NCBI GenBank assembly: GCA_938042205.1
Contig: CALIRS010000035.1
Span: 1 to 7,419 of the forward strand
Direction of reading: 5' to 3'
Origin: an uncultured bacterium
GTDB taxonomy: Bacteria > Actinomycetota > Aquicultoria > SKW223
DNA length: 7,419 nt
A program made the position numbers and the translations under genes. The notes under the pieces are model-generated. The model did not search any database and was not told the DNA's origin. It saw only the letters and a program-made list of their open reading frames with translations. How positions within the stretch are numbered: the stretch's first letter is position 1; every line of letters begins with the position of its first letter. Of this stretch, positions 1-5,994 are shown piece by piece.

Positions 1-130
1 TGTTACTAATAACAATCAATGGAAAAAAAGTATTAAATACTAGAAAAAAATAAAGATACTTTTTATTAATTAGGTTCATTGGTTCTAAATGTTTAAGCCG
101 ATGGTTAATGAACTTGCAAGAATTGCGATA

Positions 131-922
131 ATGAAAAAGAAAGATGTGATGAATTTAAGTAAACTTATTTTACTATGCACTATACTTTGTTTTTGTGCTT
201 GTGAACAAATCAAAGATGTAAGTCTTCCAGGCACAGAAAGCAACGATACTTCAGATATACCTAAAGAAAACACTGCCGAGAAAGAAATTGATATCGTCGC
301 TGAGCCGAAAATCGTTCCTAAAGAACAATCAATTCCCGTAGAACCAATACCCGTTCCAACCCTACCTTCCGATGCTGTTCCATTAAAGAAAGTAGAACCT
401 AGTACTCAACCGTTGCAACCGGAGTTCAGCGAAGAATTACTAAAAGCAGTGAAAAACTGGAAATTTATTCCAAAATCCGTCTTCCCACTATCTTCTGTAA
501 CCGTCAAAGAAACAGTTGAATTTATTGCTAAAAGCACTTCTGGTGAAATTATTGCACGAGCAAAAAAGCAATCAGGTGAAGAAGTGGTTGCTCTTGGGGT
601 TGTCGGAAATGAACTTATCCTATCACCTAGTAAAACTGGGAAAATGCGAGGTAAGATAGGTATTGACCAAACAGACTTCAAGCAAGGGGTTGCTTATCTA
701 TTTGAGCTAAGAAAACAGCAAAGAGCAGAATATGAGCTGCGAAAAGCTCAACTTGCAAAGGCAAAAGTAAATGAAAATGTTAAAACTGAGGCGGATAAAA
801 TAACAGAACAAGAACCACTTTTTGAAGACTTACCTATTCCTGGAGATTATGGGCATGGAAAATTCTGTATTTGTAAAGATTGTCGTGAAAAAAGGTTGGC
901 GGCAACTGGTTCGATGAAGTAA
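131..922 (+). CDS. Proline-rich lipoprotein with SH3-like core and C-terminal His/Cys cluster, unknown function
   Basis: Not recognised as a named protein. From the ATG at 131 it is 263 residues. A lipoprotein signal peptide is visible: basic start MKKK, hydrophobic stretch about residues 11-23 and a Cys-rich lipobox (FCAC) with Cys24 as the likely lipidated residue. Residues about 42-97 are a Pro/Glu/Lys-rich linker, probably a tether from the membrane. Residues about 98-188 look folded and beta-rich, with alternating Val/Ile/Thr and a closing DQTDF; this resembles a bacterial SH3-like barrel (inference). Residues 190-225 are charged and helical, possibly coiled coil. The tail carries H242, C246, C248 and C251 (HxxxCxCxxC), a possible metal site. 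The reading frame opens at 89, but the residues before 131 do not fit a signal peptide; ATG 149 is an alternative start. No Shine-Dalgarno sequence is seen. It ends 14 bases before the next gene, so the two are probably co-transcribed. Confidence 0.8.
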   Translation: MKKKDVMNLSKLILLCTILCFCACEQIKDVSLPGTESNDTSDIPKENTAEKEIDIVAEPKIVPKEQSIPVEPIPVPTLPSDAVPLKKVEPSTQPLQPEFSEELLKAVKNWKFIPKSVFPLSSVTVKETVEFIAKSTSGEIIARAKKQSGEEVVALGVVGNELILSPSKTGKMRGKIGIDQTDFKQGVAYLFELRKQQRAEYELRKAQLAKAKVNENVKTEADKITEQEPLFEDLPIPGDYGHGKFCICKDCREKRLAATGSMK

Positions 923-936
923 ATTAAAATTCAAAA

Positions 937-1518
937 ATGAAATCAGGTATTAAAAAGAAAAACATACGGGATGTTGAAATAGGTGATCATGTAAAGCAGA
1001 CTGTTTCTACAGGCGGTAAGAAAAAATGCGGGGAAGTCCTGATGATTCTGCAAGATAACCCCGGCGACCCAACACTAGAATGTGTGGAAGTAAATCCCGA
1101 TGATTTAACTCCTCTAGAGAAAGGATCTGAGGGAATCAGAACATTTAAAGCAAAAAGGTCTAAACTTAAAATTTATACCCCGCGCAAAAAACTTTTCGCT
1201 AAAAAAACCTTTGAGAAAGGCGATGTAGTCCAACATAAACGCGGTGGAACTATAAGATACGGCAGAATTGTATGTTTTGTGCACCCAGATGGACTTTACT
1301 CCAATTCCCATGAGGAGGGTTATAACGGTAAAGACCTTCTGGAATGTGTTGAGATTGATAAAAAGCCAGGTTTAATGCAAAGAATGGATGCCGATGGAGA
1401 ACCTAAACGTTTTCAGGCTCAAGGAAAGGACTGTAAAATTATGAAAGTAATCACTACAGACTCTAAAGGCGAACCAACTACGATGCATCGATTAGACATA
1501 CCTGCTGAGGAAGATTAA
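937..1518 (+). CDS. Hypothetical protein with two tandem copies of a small basic beta-rich domain
   Basis: Not recognised. It is 193 residues, with no signal peptide or membrane segment, so probably cytoplasmic. The protein is an internal duplication. Copy 1 (about residues 13-80) and copy 2 (about 92-170) each begin with (I/K)GD.V, have a Gly/Lys-rich turn followed by a hydrophobic strand (GEVLMIL, GRIVCFV), then share the block LECVE(V/I) at 47-52 and 135-140, and end in a basic strand (FKAKRSKLKIY, FQAQGKDCKIMKV). The GD.V...G.I/V pattern resembles small SH3/KOW-like barrels that bind nucleic acid or protein; that is inference from pattern only. It is very Lys-rich, with an acidic C-terminus. 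It starts 14 bases after the lipoprotein gene, with no Shine-Dalgarno sequence. Its stop overlaps by 4 bases the stop of the convergent small reading frame on the other strand. Confidence 0.8.
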   Translation: MKSGIKKKNIRDVEIGDHVKQTVSTGGKKKCGEVLMILQDNPGDPTLECVEVNPDDLTPLEKGSEGIRTFKAKRSKLKIYTPRKKLFAKKTFEKGDVVQHKRGGTIRYGRIVCFVHPDGLYSNSHEEGYNGKDLLECVEIDKKPGLMQRMDADGEPKRFQAQGKDCKIMKVITTDSKGEPTTMHRLDIPAEED

Positions 1519-1754
1519 TTCCTTATAAAATAGTAATCTAATTCCACTTTCCTTAACCTGACAGTATTACTTTGGGGGCATTTATAGCTCACGAATTTTG
1601 CATTGCCACGGACACCATCACTTTTTTCATAAGTAATACGAATCATTCCGCTTTCCCACCTAGTCATGCACCATTTTAACTCATATGCATGCGTTAAATA
1701 GTCAATAGATTCAGTCCGATTTAAATAATATTCATTGTTGAATTTCCGGACCAT
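1515..1754 (-). CDS. Possible small hypothetical protein (79 aa)
   Basis: Unrecognised small reading frame. From the ATG at 1754 it encodes 79 residues, rich in Tyr, Arg and Glu, with a plausible beta-strand run (MIRITYEK ... KFVSYKC ... VRLRKVELDYYF). The frame stays open upstream to a TTG at 1847. That extension would run through a terminator hairpin and the end of the helix-turn-helix gene, so I reject it. In favour of a gene: about 110 codons open in AT-rich DNA is more than expected by chance, and the composition is protein-like. Against: no Shine-Dalgarno sequence, no visible promoter, and it begins about 12 bases past a strong intrinsic terminator on the same strand, so it would need read-through or a promoter inside the hairpin region. 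If it is not a gene, 1519-1765 is the 3' untranslated region of the plus-strand transcript. Confidence 0.4.
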   Translation of the reverse strand: MVRKFNNEYYLNRTESIDYLTHAYELKWCMTRWESGMIRITYEKSDGVRGNAKFVSYKCPQSNTVRLRKVELDYYFIRN

Positions 1755-1762
1755 AAAAACAC

Positions 1763-1790
1763 AAAAAAAGGTCGCAATGTGCGACCTTTT
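1763..1790 (-). terminator. Rho-independent terminator after the helix-turn-helix gene
   Basis: A 7-bp GC-rich perfect stem, GGTCGCA (1770-1776) with TGCGACC (1780-1786) around a 3-base loop, is extended by A-T pairs. Read on the minus strand the stem is followed by seven T residues (A1769-A1763 on the plus strand). It lies 21 bases past the stop of the helix-turn-helix gene, the right place to end that transcript. On the plus strand the stem is followed by only four T, so it may also act weakly in the other direction for the 131-1518 unit. Confidence 0.85.
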
Positions 1791-1810
1791 AAATAGATAA
1801 AAATGTAATA

Positions 1811-2212
1811 TTAACCGTCGTAGTCGCCTTTTTTGATCTTCTGACAAGTTGCAGTTGAGACACCTATTTCATTAGCAACCTGAGCGAGAGTTTTACCTTC
1901 TGAAAGAAGACTTTTTGCTTGTGCAATAACTTCAGGTGTAACCTTCGCTCTTTTGCTCTCAATACCAAACCTTGAGTAAAAAGCCCCTTTAGCGATTGGT
2001 GGTAATCCGTTCACATAGCACTCCAAGTAATCTACTACGCCACGAAAAACCTTCCTGCCATCATCTCTGCGATGTTTTTCGTGATCTTTCTTGATTAATT
2101 CATAAAGAGCACCCTGATCTTCTTTGGTAGATTTCTTGGCCTCTATTTGCTTCTCTATCTTGCGCTTTAAACGTTCAAGATCTTTTAAAGAATGATTTTT
2201 ATTAATATCCAT
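1811..2212 (-). CDS. Small coiled-coil and helix-turn-helix protein, putative DNA-binding regulator
   Basis: It is 133 residues and probably cytoplasmic. Residues about 8-27 form a short amphipathic helix with Leu/Ile at 9, 12, 15, 19 and 23, consistent with coiled-coil dimerisation. Residues about 28-90 are very basic and unassigned. Residues about 91-128 (TPEVIAQAKSLLSEGKTLAQ then VANEIGVSTATCQKIKKG) match the resolvase/Hin-type helix-turn-helix pattern: helix, G.T...VA..IGVS turn, recognition helix. No catalytic domain is attached, so I read it as a regulator or DNA-organising protein rather than a recombinase; only the DNA-binding part is supported. It lies 60 bases downstream of yifB on the same strand, with a palindrome 9 bases before its ATG and a strong terminator after its stop. 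It may be expressed from its own promoter or by read-through from yifB. No Shine-Dalgarno sequence is seen. Confidence 0.75.
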   Translation of the reverse strand: MDINKNHSLKDLERLKRKIEKQIEAKKSTKEDQGALYELIKKDHEKHRRDDGRKVFRGVVDYLECYVNGLPPIAKGAFYSRFGIESKRAKVTPEVIAQAKSLLSEGKTLAQVANEIGVSTATCQKIKKGDYDG

Positions 2213-2221
2213 AATGCTATA

Positions 2222-2245
2222 AGTTAAAATCTTAAGTTATTAACT
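2222..2245. promoter_or_regulatory. Candidate operator: 24-bp imperfect palindrome
   Basis: The site has arms AGTTAA and TTAACT around a CTTAAG core that is exactly centred; 10 of 12 base pairs are symmetric. It lies in the 60-bp gap between yifB and the helix-turn-helix gene, ending 9 bases before that gene's ATG. It could be an autoregulatory operator or, in RNA, a hairpin near the start codon. AT-rich DNA produces such palindromes by chance, so the position is the main support. Confidence 0.4.
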
Positions 2246-2260
2246 ACAATTATTCATGTA
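2230..2260 (-). promoter_or_regulatory. Weak candidate promoter for the helix-turn-helix gene
   Basis: On the minus strand a TTTACA hexamer (close to TTGACA, near 2255-2260) is followed after 17 bases by TAACTT, a poor -10 match, near 2232-2237. The -10 would lie inside the palindrome, which would suit repression by the gene's own product. The match is weak and the region is AT-rich. Confidence 0.2.
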
Positions 2261-2272
2261 AAGAGATAAAGA

Positions 2273-3811
2273 TTATAAATTTCGATCTAAACTTCGATAT
2301 TGAATTGCTTCAAGTAAGTGTGGTTTTTCAATATTTATTGAATGTTCAAGATCCGCAATTGTTCGAGACACTTTTAATATCTTATTATAAGCCCTTGCAG
2401 ATAAAGACAACTGCTCCATTGCTTTCTTTAATAATGTCTTTTCCTGGTCACCAATTTCACAAATATTATCCATAAGTTTTTGTGGAATTGTAGCATTTGT
2501 TGAGTTATGACTTACAAATTCTTTATATCTATTTTTTTGAATCTCCCTACAGGCTAGAATACGAGTTCGCATTTGCTCTGATGATTCACCTGGCTTCTCG
2601 TTTTGGAGTTCATCAATTTTGACTGCCGGGGTTTCAATGTGAATGTCAATTCTATCCATAAGCGGGCCGCTGATCTTTGATCTGTACTTCTGTATTTGTG
2701 GCATCGAGCATCTACAATTGTTTTGAGGATCACCCAAATAACCGCACGGGCATGGGTTCATGGCAGCAATAAGCATGAATTGAGCAGGAAGAGTTACTTT
2801 ACCGGCACTTCTGGAAATTGTTACTTCACCATCCTCGAGAGGTTGACGAAGAACTTCAAGTGCTGACCTTTTAAACTCTGGCAACTCGTCTAGGAAAAGA
2901 ATACCATTATGAGCTAAAGAAATTTCACCTGGCCCCGGGATAGTTCCCCCGCCAAGCAGCCCTACATCACTAATGGTATGATGCGGAGCTCGAACTGGAC
3001 GAAGCATTCCATTCAATTGATTTTGCAACGAAGTACCTTGAATAGAATAAATATTTAAAATCTCTAAAAATTCGTCTATTTCGGGAGCAGGTAAAATTGA
3101 AGGAATTCTCCTGGCCACCATAGACTTACCTGCTCCGGGAGGACCAATAATTATTAGATTATGTCCTCCAGCAACTGCTACTTCAACTGCCCGCCTTAAA
3201 CCGTATTGGCCCTTAACATCTGAAAAGTCCTCCGAGCAAGAGGGATTGGAAAATTTCGAATAGGGTGAGTCCAATTTAGAAACTGGCAAAACCTCAGTGT
3301 CTTCATCAAAAAAACTAATCGCCTCTGCTAAGCTATCTATAGCAAAAACATCTATACCCTCAATTAAACAGGCTTCGGTTGCAGATTGCCTGGGGAGCAA
3401 AACTCCTTTTTTGCCCAGTTTTTTTGCTAAGATGGTCATCGCTAAACCGCCTTGTATATTTCTTACCGCACCGGAAAGAGCCAACTCTCCTGCTATTAAG
3501 TAGTCATTCAACCCGTTGCCTTGAATCTGTCCCGTTGAGGAAAGAAGGGTAAGTGCAATTGGCAAATCAAATGCGGCCCCCTCTTTTCTCACATCCCCAG
3601 GTGCCAAGTTAATGGTTACATGAGTTCTCGGCTTAGAAAACCCTGCATTTCCAATACTTGAGAAAACTCGATCCATCGATTCCTTAACCGATGCATCCGG
3701 AAGACCTACAAGTACACACTTGGGATCACCTTTTTCTCCACTATTAGCTTCAACTGTAACTGCTATCGCAGAGACACCTGATAGAGTTGCGGAAGTAGAA
3801 GTGGAGAGCAT
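2273..3811 (-). CDS. yifB: YifB/ComM family Mg-chelatase-like AAA+ ATPase
   Basis: Full-length 512 residues, close to E. coli YifB. The ComM/YifB family is known as hexameric AAA+ DNA helicases that promote branch migration during natural transformation and recombination; the role here is taken from the family. Residues about 1-165 form the N-terminal ChlI/Lon-S5-like domain (VGLPDASVKES, NLAPGDVRKEGAAFDLPIAL, AGELALSG). DVKGQ at 198-202 opens the AAA+ core. Walker A is GPPGAGKS at 223-230 and Walker B ILFLDE at 304-309. ISRSAG is at 332-337, and the NPCPCG segment gives a Cys cluster (C354, C356, C366, C368) that is probably metal binding. DRIDIHIE follows from 386, and the C-terminal helical domain (LSLSARAYNKILKVSRTIAD) ends the protein. 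The ATG at 3811 is preceded by GAGG nine bases upstream, inside the end of the hydrolase gene 5 bases away. All key residues are present. Confidence 0.96.
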   Translation of the reverse strand: MLSTSTSATLSGVSAIAVTVEANSGEKGDPKCVLVGLPDASVKESMDRVFSSIGNAGFSKPRTHVTINLAPGDVRKEGAAFDLPIALTLLSSTGQIQGNGLNDYLIAGELALSGAVRNIQGGLAMTILAKKLGKKGVLLPRQSATEACLIEGIDVFAIDSLAEAISFFDEDTEVLPVSKLDSPYSKFSNPSCSEDFSDVKGQYGLRRAVEVAVAGGHNLIIIGPPGAGKSMVARRIPSILPAPEIDEFLEILNIYSIQGTSLQNQLNGMLRPVRAPHHTISDVGLLGGGTIPGPGEISLAHNGILFLDELPEFKRSALEVLRQPLEDGEVTISRSAGKVTLPAQFMLIAAMNPCPCGYLGDPQNNCRCSMPQIQKYRSKISGPLMDRIDIHIETPAVKIDELQNEKPGESSEQMRTRILACREIQKNRYKEFVSHNSTNATIPQKLMDNICEIGDQEKTLLKKAMEQLSLSARAYNKILKVSRTIADLEHSINIEKPHLLEAIQYRSLDRNL

Positions 3812-3816
3812 ATTAA

Positions 3817-4404
3817 TTAGCCTCTTTGACTAACCATCTTAGAAATAGTACGGAAATTTTCATGATTGGAATTACGAAGAATTGCATAGATAACTGCCTC
3901 AAGCGGTACTACATAGCAACCAAATGAGCGTAGTTGATAAATAACAGTTTCAGCATCCTTTCCTCTTCTGGCACCTATGCAATCTGAAATAATTGTAACT
4001 TTAAGATTTTCTCTCAAAGCATCAATACAGGTTTGGTAAATGCAAATTGGAGTTTCAATCCCCGAAACTAGCAAATGAGATATATTGCAATCTTTAATCC
4101 ACTGATTGAACTGATCACAACCAAAAGCTGAAAAACTACTTTTATTGAAAACTGGGTAATCCTGACAATGATTTATGATTTCCGGTATGGTTGATCCCAG
4201 CTTCTCAGGGACCTGTTCAGTTAAACATGCAGGAACTCCGAGTGCTTTCATAATTTCAACCTTTAAGATTATCGAACGCTTTAACTCTTCACTTGCATTC
4301 ACTGCATGTAAAAGATTTGCCTGCATGTCCATAATTACCGCACCAATGCCACTTCGTTCAAAATTCATGCCTTCTTCAGCGTTAAGGGTTTCATTAATCA
4401 TCAT
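3817..4404 (-). CDS. Isochorismatase-like cysteine hydrolase, ISOC1/2 (YcaC-type)
   Basis: The protein has the isochorismatase-like alpha/beta fold. Numbered from the TTG at 4410, the catalytic Asp is D28 in VIMDMQ, Lys is K90 in NKSSFSAF, and the nucleophile Cys is C123 in GIETPICIYQT. These make the Asp-Lys-Cys triad of the superfamily. The LTEQVPEKLGSTIPEI block and the FRTISKMV tail closely resemble animal ISOC1/ISOC2 and related bacterial hydrolases. Substrates are mostly unknown in this branch; a role in siderophore synthesis is not supported, because no partner genes are present. About 195 residues is the usual length. The frame opens at a TTG (4410), but two adjacent ATG codons at 4404 and 4401 are better starts; ATG 4368 (MNFERSG) is also possible since the conserved part begins just after it. 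It is the first gene of a unit with yifB, transcribed from the 4405-4477 spacer. Confidence 0.9.
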   Translation of the reverse strand: MMINETLNAEEGMNFERSGIGAVIMDMQANLLHAVNASEELKRSIILKVEIMKALGVPACLTEQVPEKLGSTIPEIINHCQDYPVFNKSSFSAFGCDQFNQWIKDCNISHLLVSGIETPICIYQTCIDALRENLKVTIISDCIGARRGKDAETVIYQLRSFGCYVVPLEAVIYAILRNSNHENFRTISKMVSQRG

Positions 4405-4477
4405 TGCCAAAATCTAGTCTTTTTTTGATAAGTGAATTTAGATTTATCCACCCAATGTCATGCTGTTAAGTTTAAAC
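4405..4477. promoter_or_regulatory. Divergent promoter region between the hydrolase and lipoprotein genes
   Basis: These 73 bp lie between two genes transcribed away from each other, so both promoters should be here or overlap the coding starts. I see no convincing sigma-70 pair in either direction. A TTGATA (4425-4430) faces the lipoprotein gene but has no good -10 at the right distance. A short inverted repeat, GATAA (4427-4431) with TTATC (4444-4448), could be a protein site. The call rests on gene layout rather than motifs. Confidence 0.4.
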
Positions 4478-4960
4478 ATGAAAAAATTAAATTTCGTCTT
4501 TCTCGTTTTGTTTATTTTTTCTGCAGTTTTTCTATCAAGTTGCAGAAAGAATCGTTCAGATCCATCAAAAATAACAATGAGACCAAGAGTTTTCATTGAA
4601 AACGCAGCTCCTGTACCAATCATAGATGAATATGACTTCACCAGCGTTCAGATTGGTACAATAGAAAATATATTTACTGATGACCCTGATGATAGAACCT
4701 ACGCCTTATGGTTCACCCTCGACCGAAGAAGTGCAATCACCTTACAGAAAGAATCTATTCGAAGGCGTGGGCAAACATTGCAGCTTATTATAGCAGGTCA
4801 AAGGGTTGGATTCCATGTTGTTCAAGAAGCGATTACAAATGGTGTAATTCCTTTTGTCCTAACTAATAATTTACCAGAGGAAAATGCGATGATGCTGTAT
4901 CGAGAATTGTCTCAATCTATCGTTCACTTGCAAGCTGAACTTAAAGAGCAACAAGGATGA
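4478..4960 (+). CDS. Lipoprotein with a SecD-P1-like periplasmic domain
   Basis: It is 160 residues from the ATG at 4478. Residues 1-21 are a textbook lipoprotein signal peptide (MKKLNF, a hydrophobic core, then LSSC with C22 lipidated). The frame also opens at ATG 4460, which would only add MLLSLN before the basic start, so 4478 is preferred. Residues about 53-150 read like the small ferredoxin-like head domain of SecD P1: a TYALWFTLDRRSAITLQKES stretch, then RGQTLQLIIAGQRVG, then an AITNGVIPFVL segment and a helix of E/L/M-rich residues. In SecD this shape is strand, helix, G..L.i.ldG strand, then an EAI..G strand. The similarity is from pattern memory and is moderate. No transmembrane segments follow, so it is not SecD itself. 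The stop overlaps the next gene's ATG in ATGA, so translation of the peptidase is probably coupled. Confidence 0.8.
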   Translation: MKKLNFVFLVLFIFSAVFLSSCRKNRSDPSKITMRPRVFIENAAPVPIIDEYDFTSVQIGTIENIFTDDPDDRTYALWFTLDRRSAITLQKESIRRRGQTLQLIIAGQRVGFHVVQEAITNGVIPFVLTNNLPEENAMMLYRELSQSIVHLQAELKEQQG

Positions 4961-5994
4961 AATTAAGACTGCTATGCAATTGTTCCCTTAGTTTCTTTTT
5001 TCCATTATCATTATGTCCTTTTTTAGAAGGAAAGGAATTTGCCCCTCAGTTTAGCTTATCTTGGCCGACTCCTAATCCTGCTTTTTCACAAGGAATGGGG
5101 TACTCAGCTTTCATACAGAAAACCGGTCCAGACAAAGATTTTTCTTCCGGTGCTTTTGGCTGTGTTCGCAATAATGGTTATAAATTCCATGAGGGTTTGG
5201 ACTTGTACCCAATTAGAAGGGATTCCAGAGGTTATGCTGAAGACTCAATATATGCGGCAATGGATGGGGTCGTCTCTCATGTAAATTCCATTTCTGGTCA
5301 CAGTGCATACGGAAAATATGTGGTATTAGAACACCATAAAGTTGTTCCTAAACTGTATTCTTTATATGGGCATTTGGCATCAATCGAACCTGGCATCAAG
5401 ATAGGAAGTGGAATAAAGGTAGCCCAGAAAATTGGAAAGATGGGGAATTCTGCATCTTACAGAATACCGCTTAATCGCTCACATCTGCACTTTGAAATTG
5501 GACTACGGTTAACAAATAACTTCCAATCTTGGTACAACCAGAAGAAATTTTCCACTCCTAATAGGCATGGAAACTTTAGTGGATTTAACCTAGTGGGATT
5601 TGACCCTATACCCTTTTATAAAAAATACTCTGCAAAAGCTTTTAAGGATCCACTCGAATACATCAACACCCTCCCTAAAGAAGCAAAAATTCGCGTAAAA
5701 ACAAATAAAATACCTGATTTTGTGCAACGCTACCCTGCTCTCTGTAAATTATATCCCCAAAATAGAAAATGGAACGGCTGGGAGTGCATTTTTGGCCCCT
5801 ATGGAATACCGATTACCCTCCAGCAAACTGATGCCTGCAAGGAAAATGAACCTAGCATCAGAATCGTAAGTTATGACACAAATCAACAGAACAGAAATTG
5901 TCGTAAACTCATTGAAAGAAAGAACGGCAGACTGGTACCTGCCGAACAAATGAAATTATACATAGAACTCTTATTTGGTCTCAAACTTGGGTAA
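4957..5994 (+). CDS. Exported M23 family (LytM-type) metallopeptidase with extra C-terminal domain
   Basis: It is 345 residues. The first ~25 residues are a hydrophobic export signal; the Cys in it do not form a good lipobox, so release into the periplasm is likely. The M23 peptidase core spans about residues 60-185. The zinc ligands expected for the family are visible: H78 and D82 in FHEGLD, and H178 in SHLHFEI, with H139 (YGHL) and H176 as the other conserved active-site His. The family cleaves peptidoglycan cross-links or stems; an intact motif set argues for an active enzyme rather than a degenerate activator. Residues about 210-345 are an unassigned C-terminal part with four Cys (263, 277, 294, 315), possibly two disulfides. 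AAGG lies directly before the ATG, too close for a normal ribosome site, which fits coupling to the lipoprotein. The 3' end overlaps the next gene by about 20 bases. Confidence 0.92.
   Translation: MKLRLLCNCSLSFFFPLSLCPFLEGKEFAPQFSLSWPTPNPAFSQGMGYSAFIQKTGPDKDFSSGAFGCVRNNGYKFHEGLDLYPIRRDSRGYAEDSIYAAMDGVVSHVNSISGHSAYGKYVVLEHHKVVPKLYSLYGHLASIEPGIKIGSGIKVAQKIGKMGNSASYRIPLNRSHLHFEIGLRLTNNFQSWYNQKKFSTPNRHGNFSGFNLVGFDPIPFYKKYSAKAFKDPLEYINTLPKEAKIRVKTNKIPDFVQRYPALCKLYPQNRKWNGWECIFGPYGIPITLQQTDACKENEPSIRIVSYDTNQQNRNCRKLIERKNGRLVPAEQMKLYIELLFGLKLG

Noticed and set aside
29..41. Small inverted repeat AGTAT-TAA-ATACT in the left leader
   Set aside because: Only 5 bp of A/T-rich arms with a 3-base loop and no T-run or gene-linked position; common by chance in such AT-rich DNA.
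1755..1847. Longer 110-codon version of the small minus-strand frame, starting at TTG 1847
   Set aside because: It would translate through the terminator hairpin and the end of the helix-turn-helix gene; ATG 1754 avoids both.
1811..2212. Helix-turn-helix protein as a resolvase, invertase or transposase remnant
   Set aside because: Only the DNA-binding motif is resolvase-like. There is no catalytic domain, no terminal repeats and no target duplication nearby.
3297..3503. Plus-strand 68-codon frame inside yifB
   Set aside because: It lies antisense within a strongly conserved AAA+ gene and its product has no recognisable features; a shadow frame.
3817..4404. Hydrolase as a true isochorismatase of siderophore synthesis (EntB-like) or nicotinamidase
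   Set aside because: The motif blocks match ISOC1/2-type proteins better, there is no aryl carrier domain, and no siderophore or NAD genes are adjacent.
4175..4417. Plus-strand 80-codon frame opposite the hydrolase gene
   Set aside because: The minus-strand frame carries the full catalytic triad; this is its shadow.
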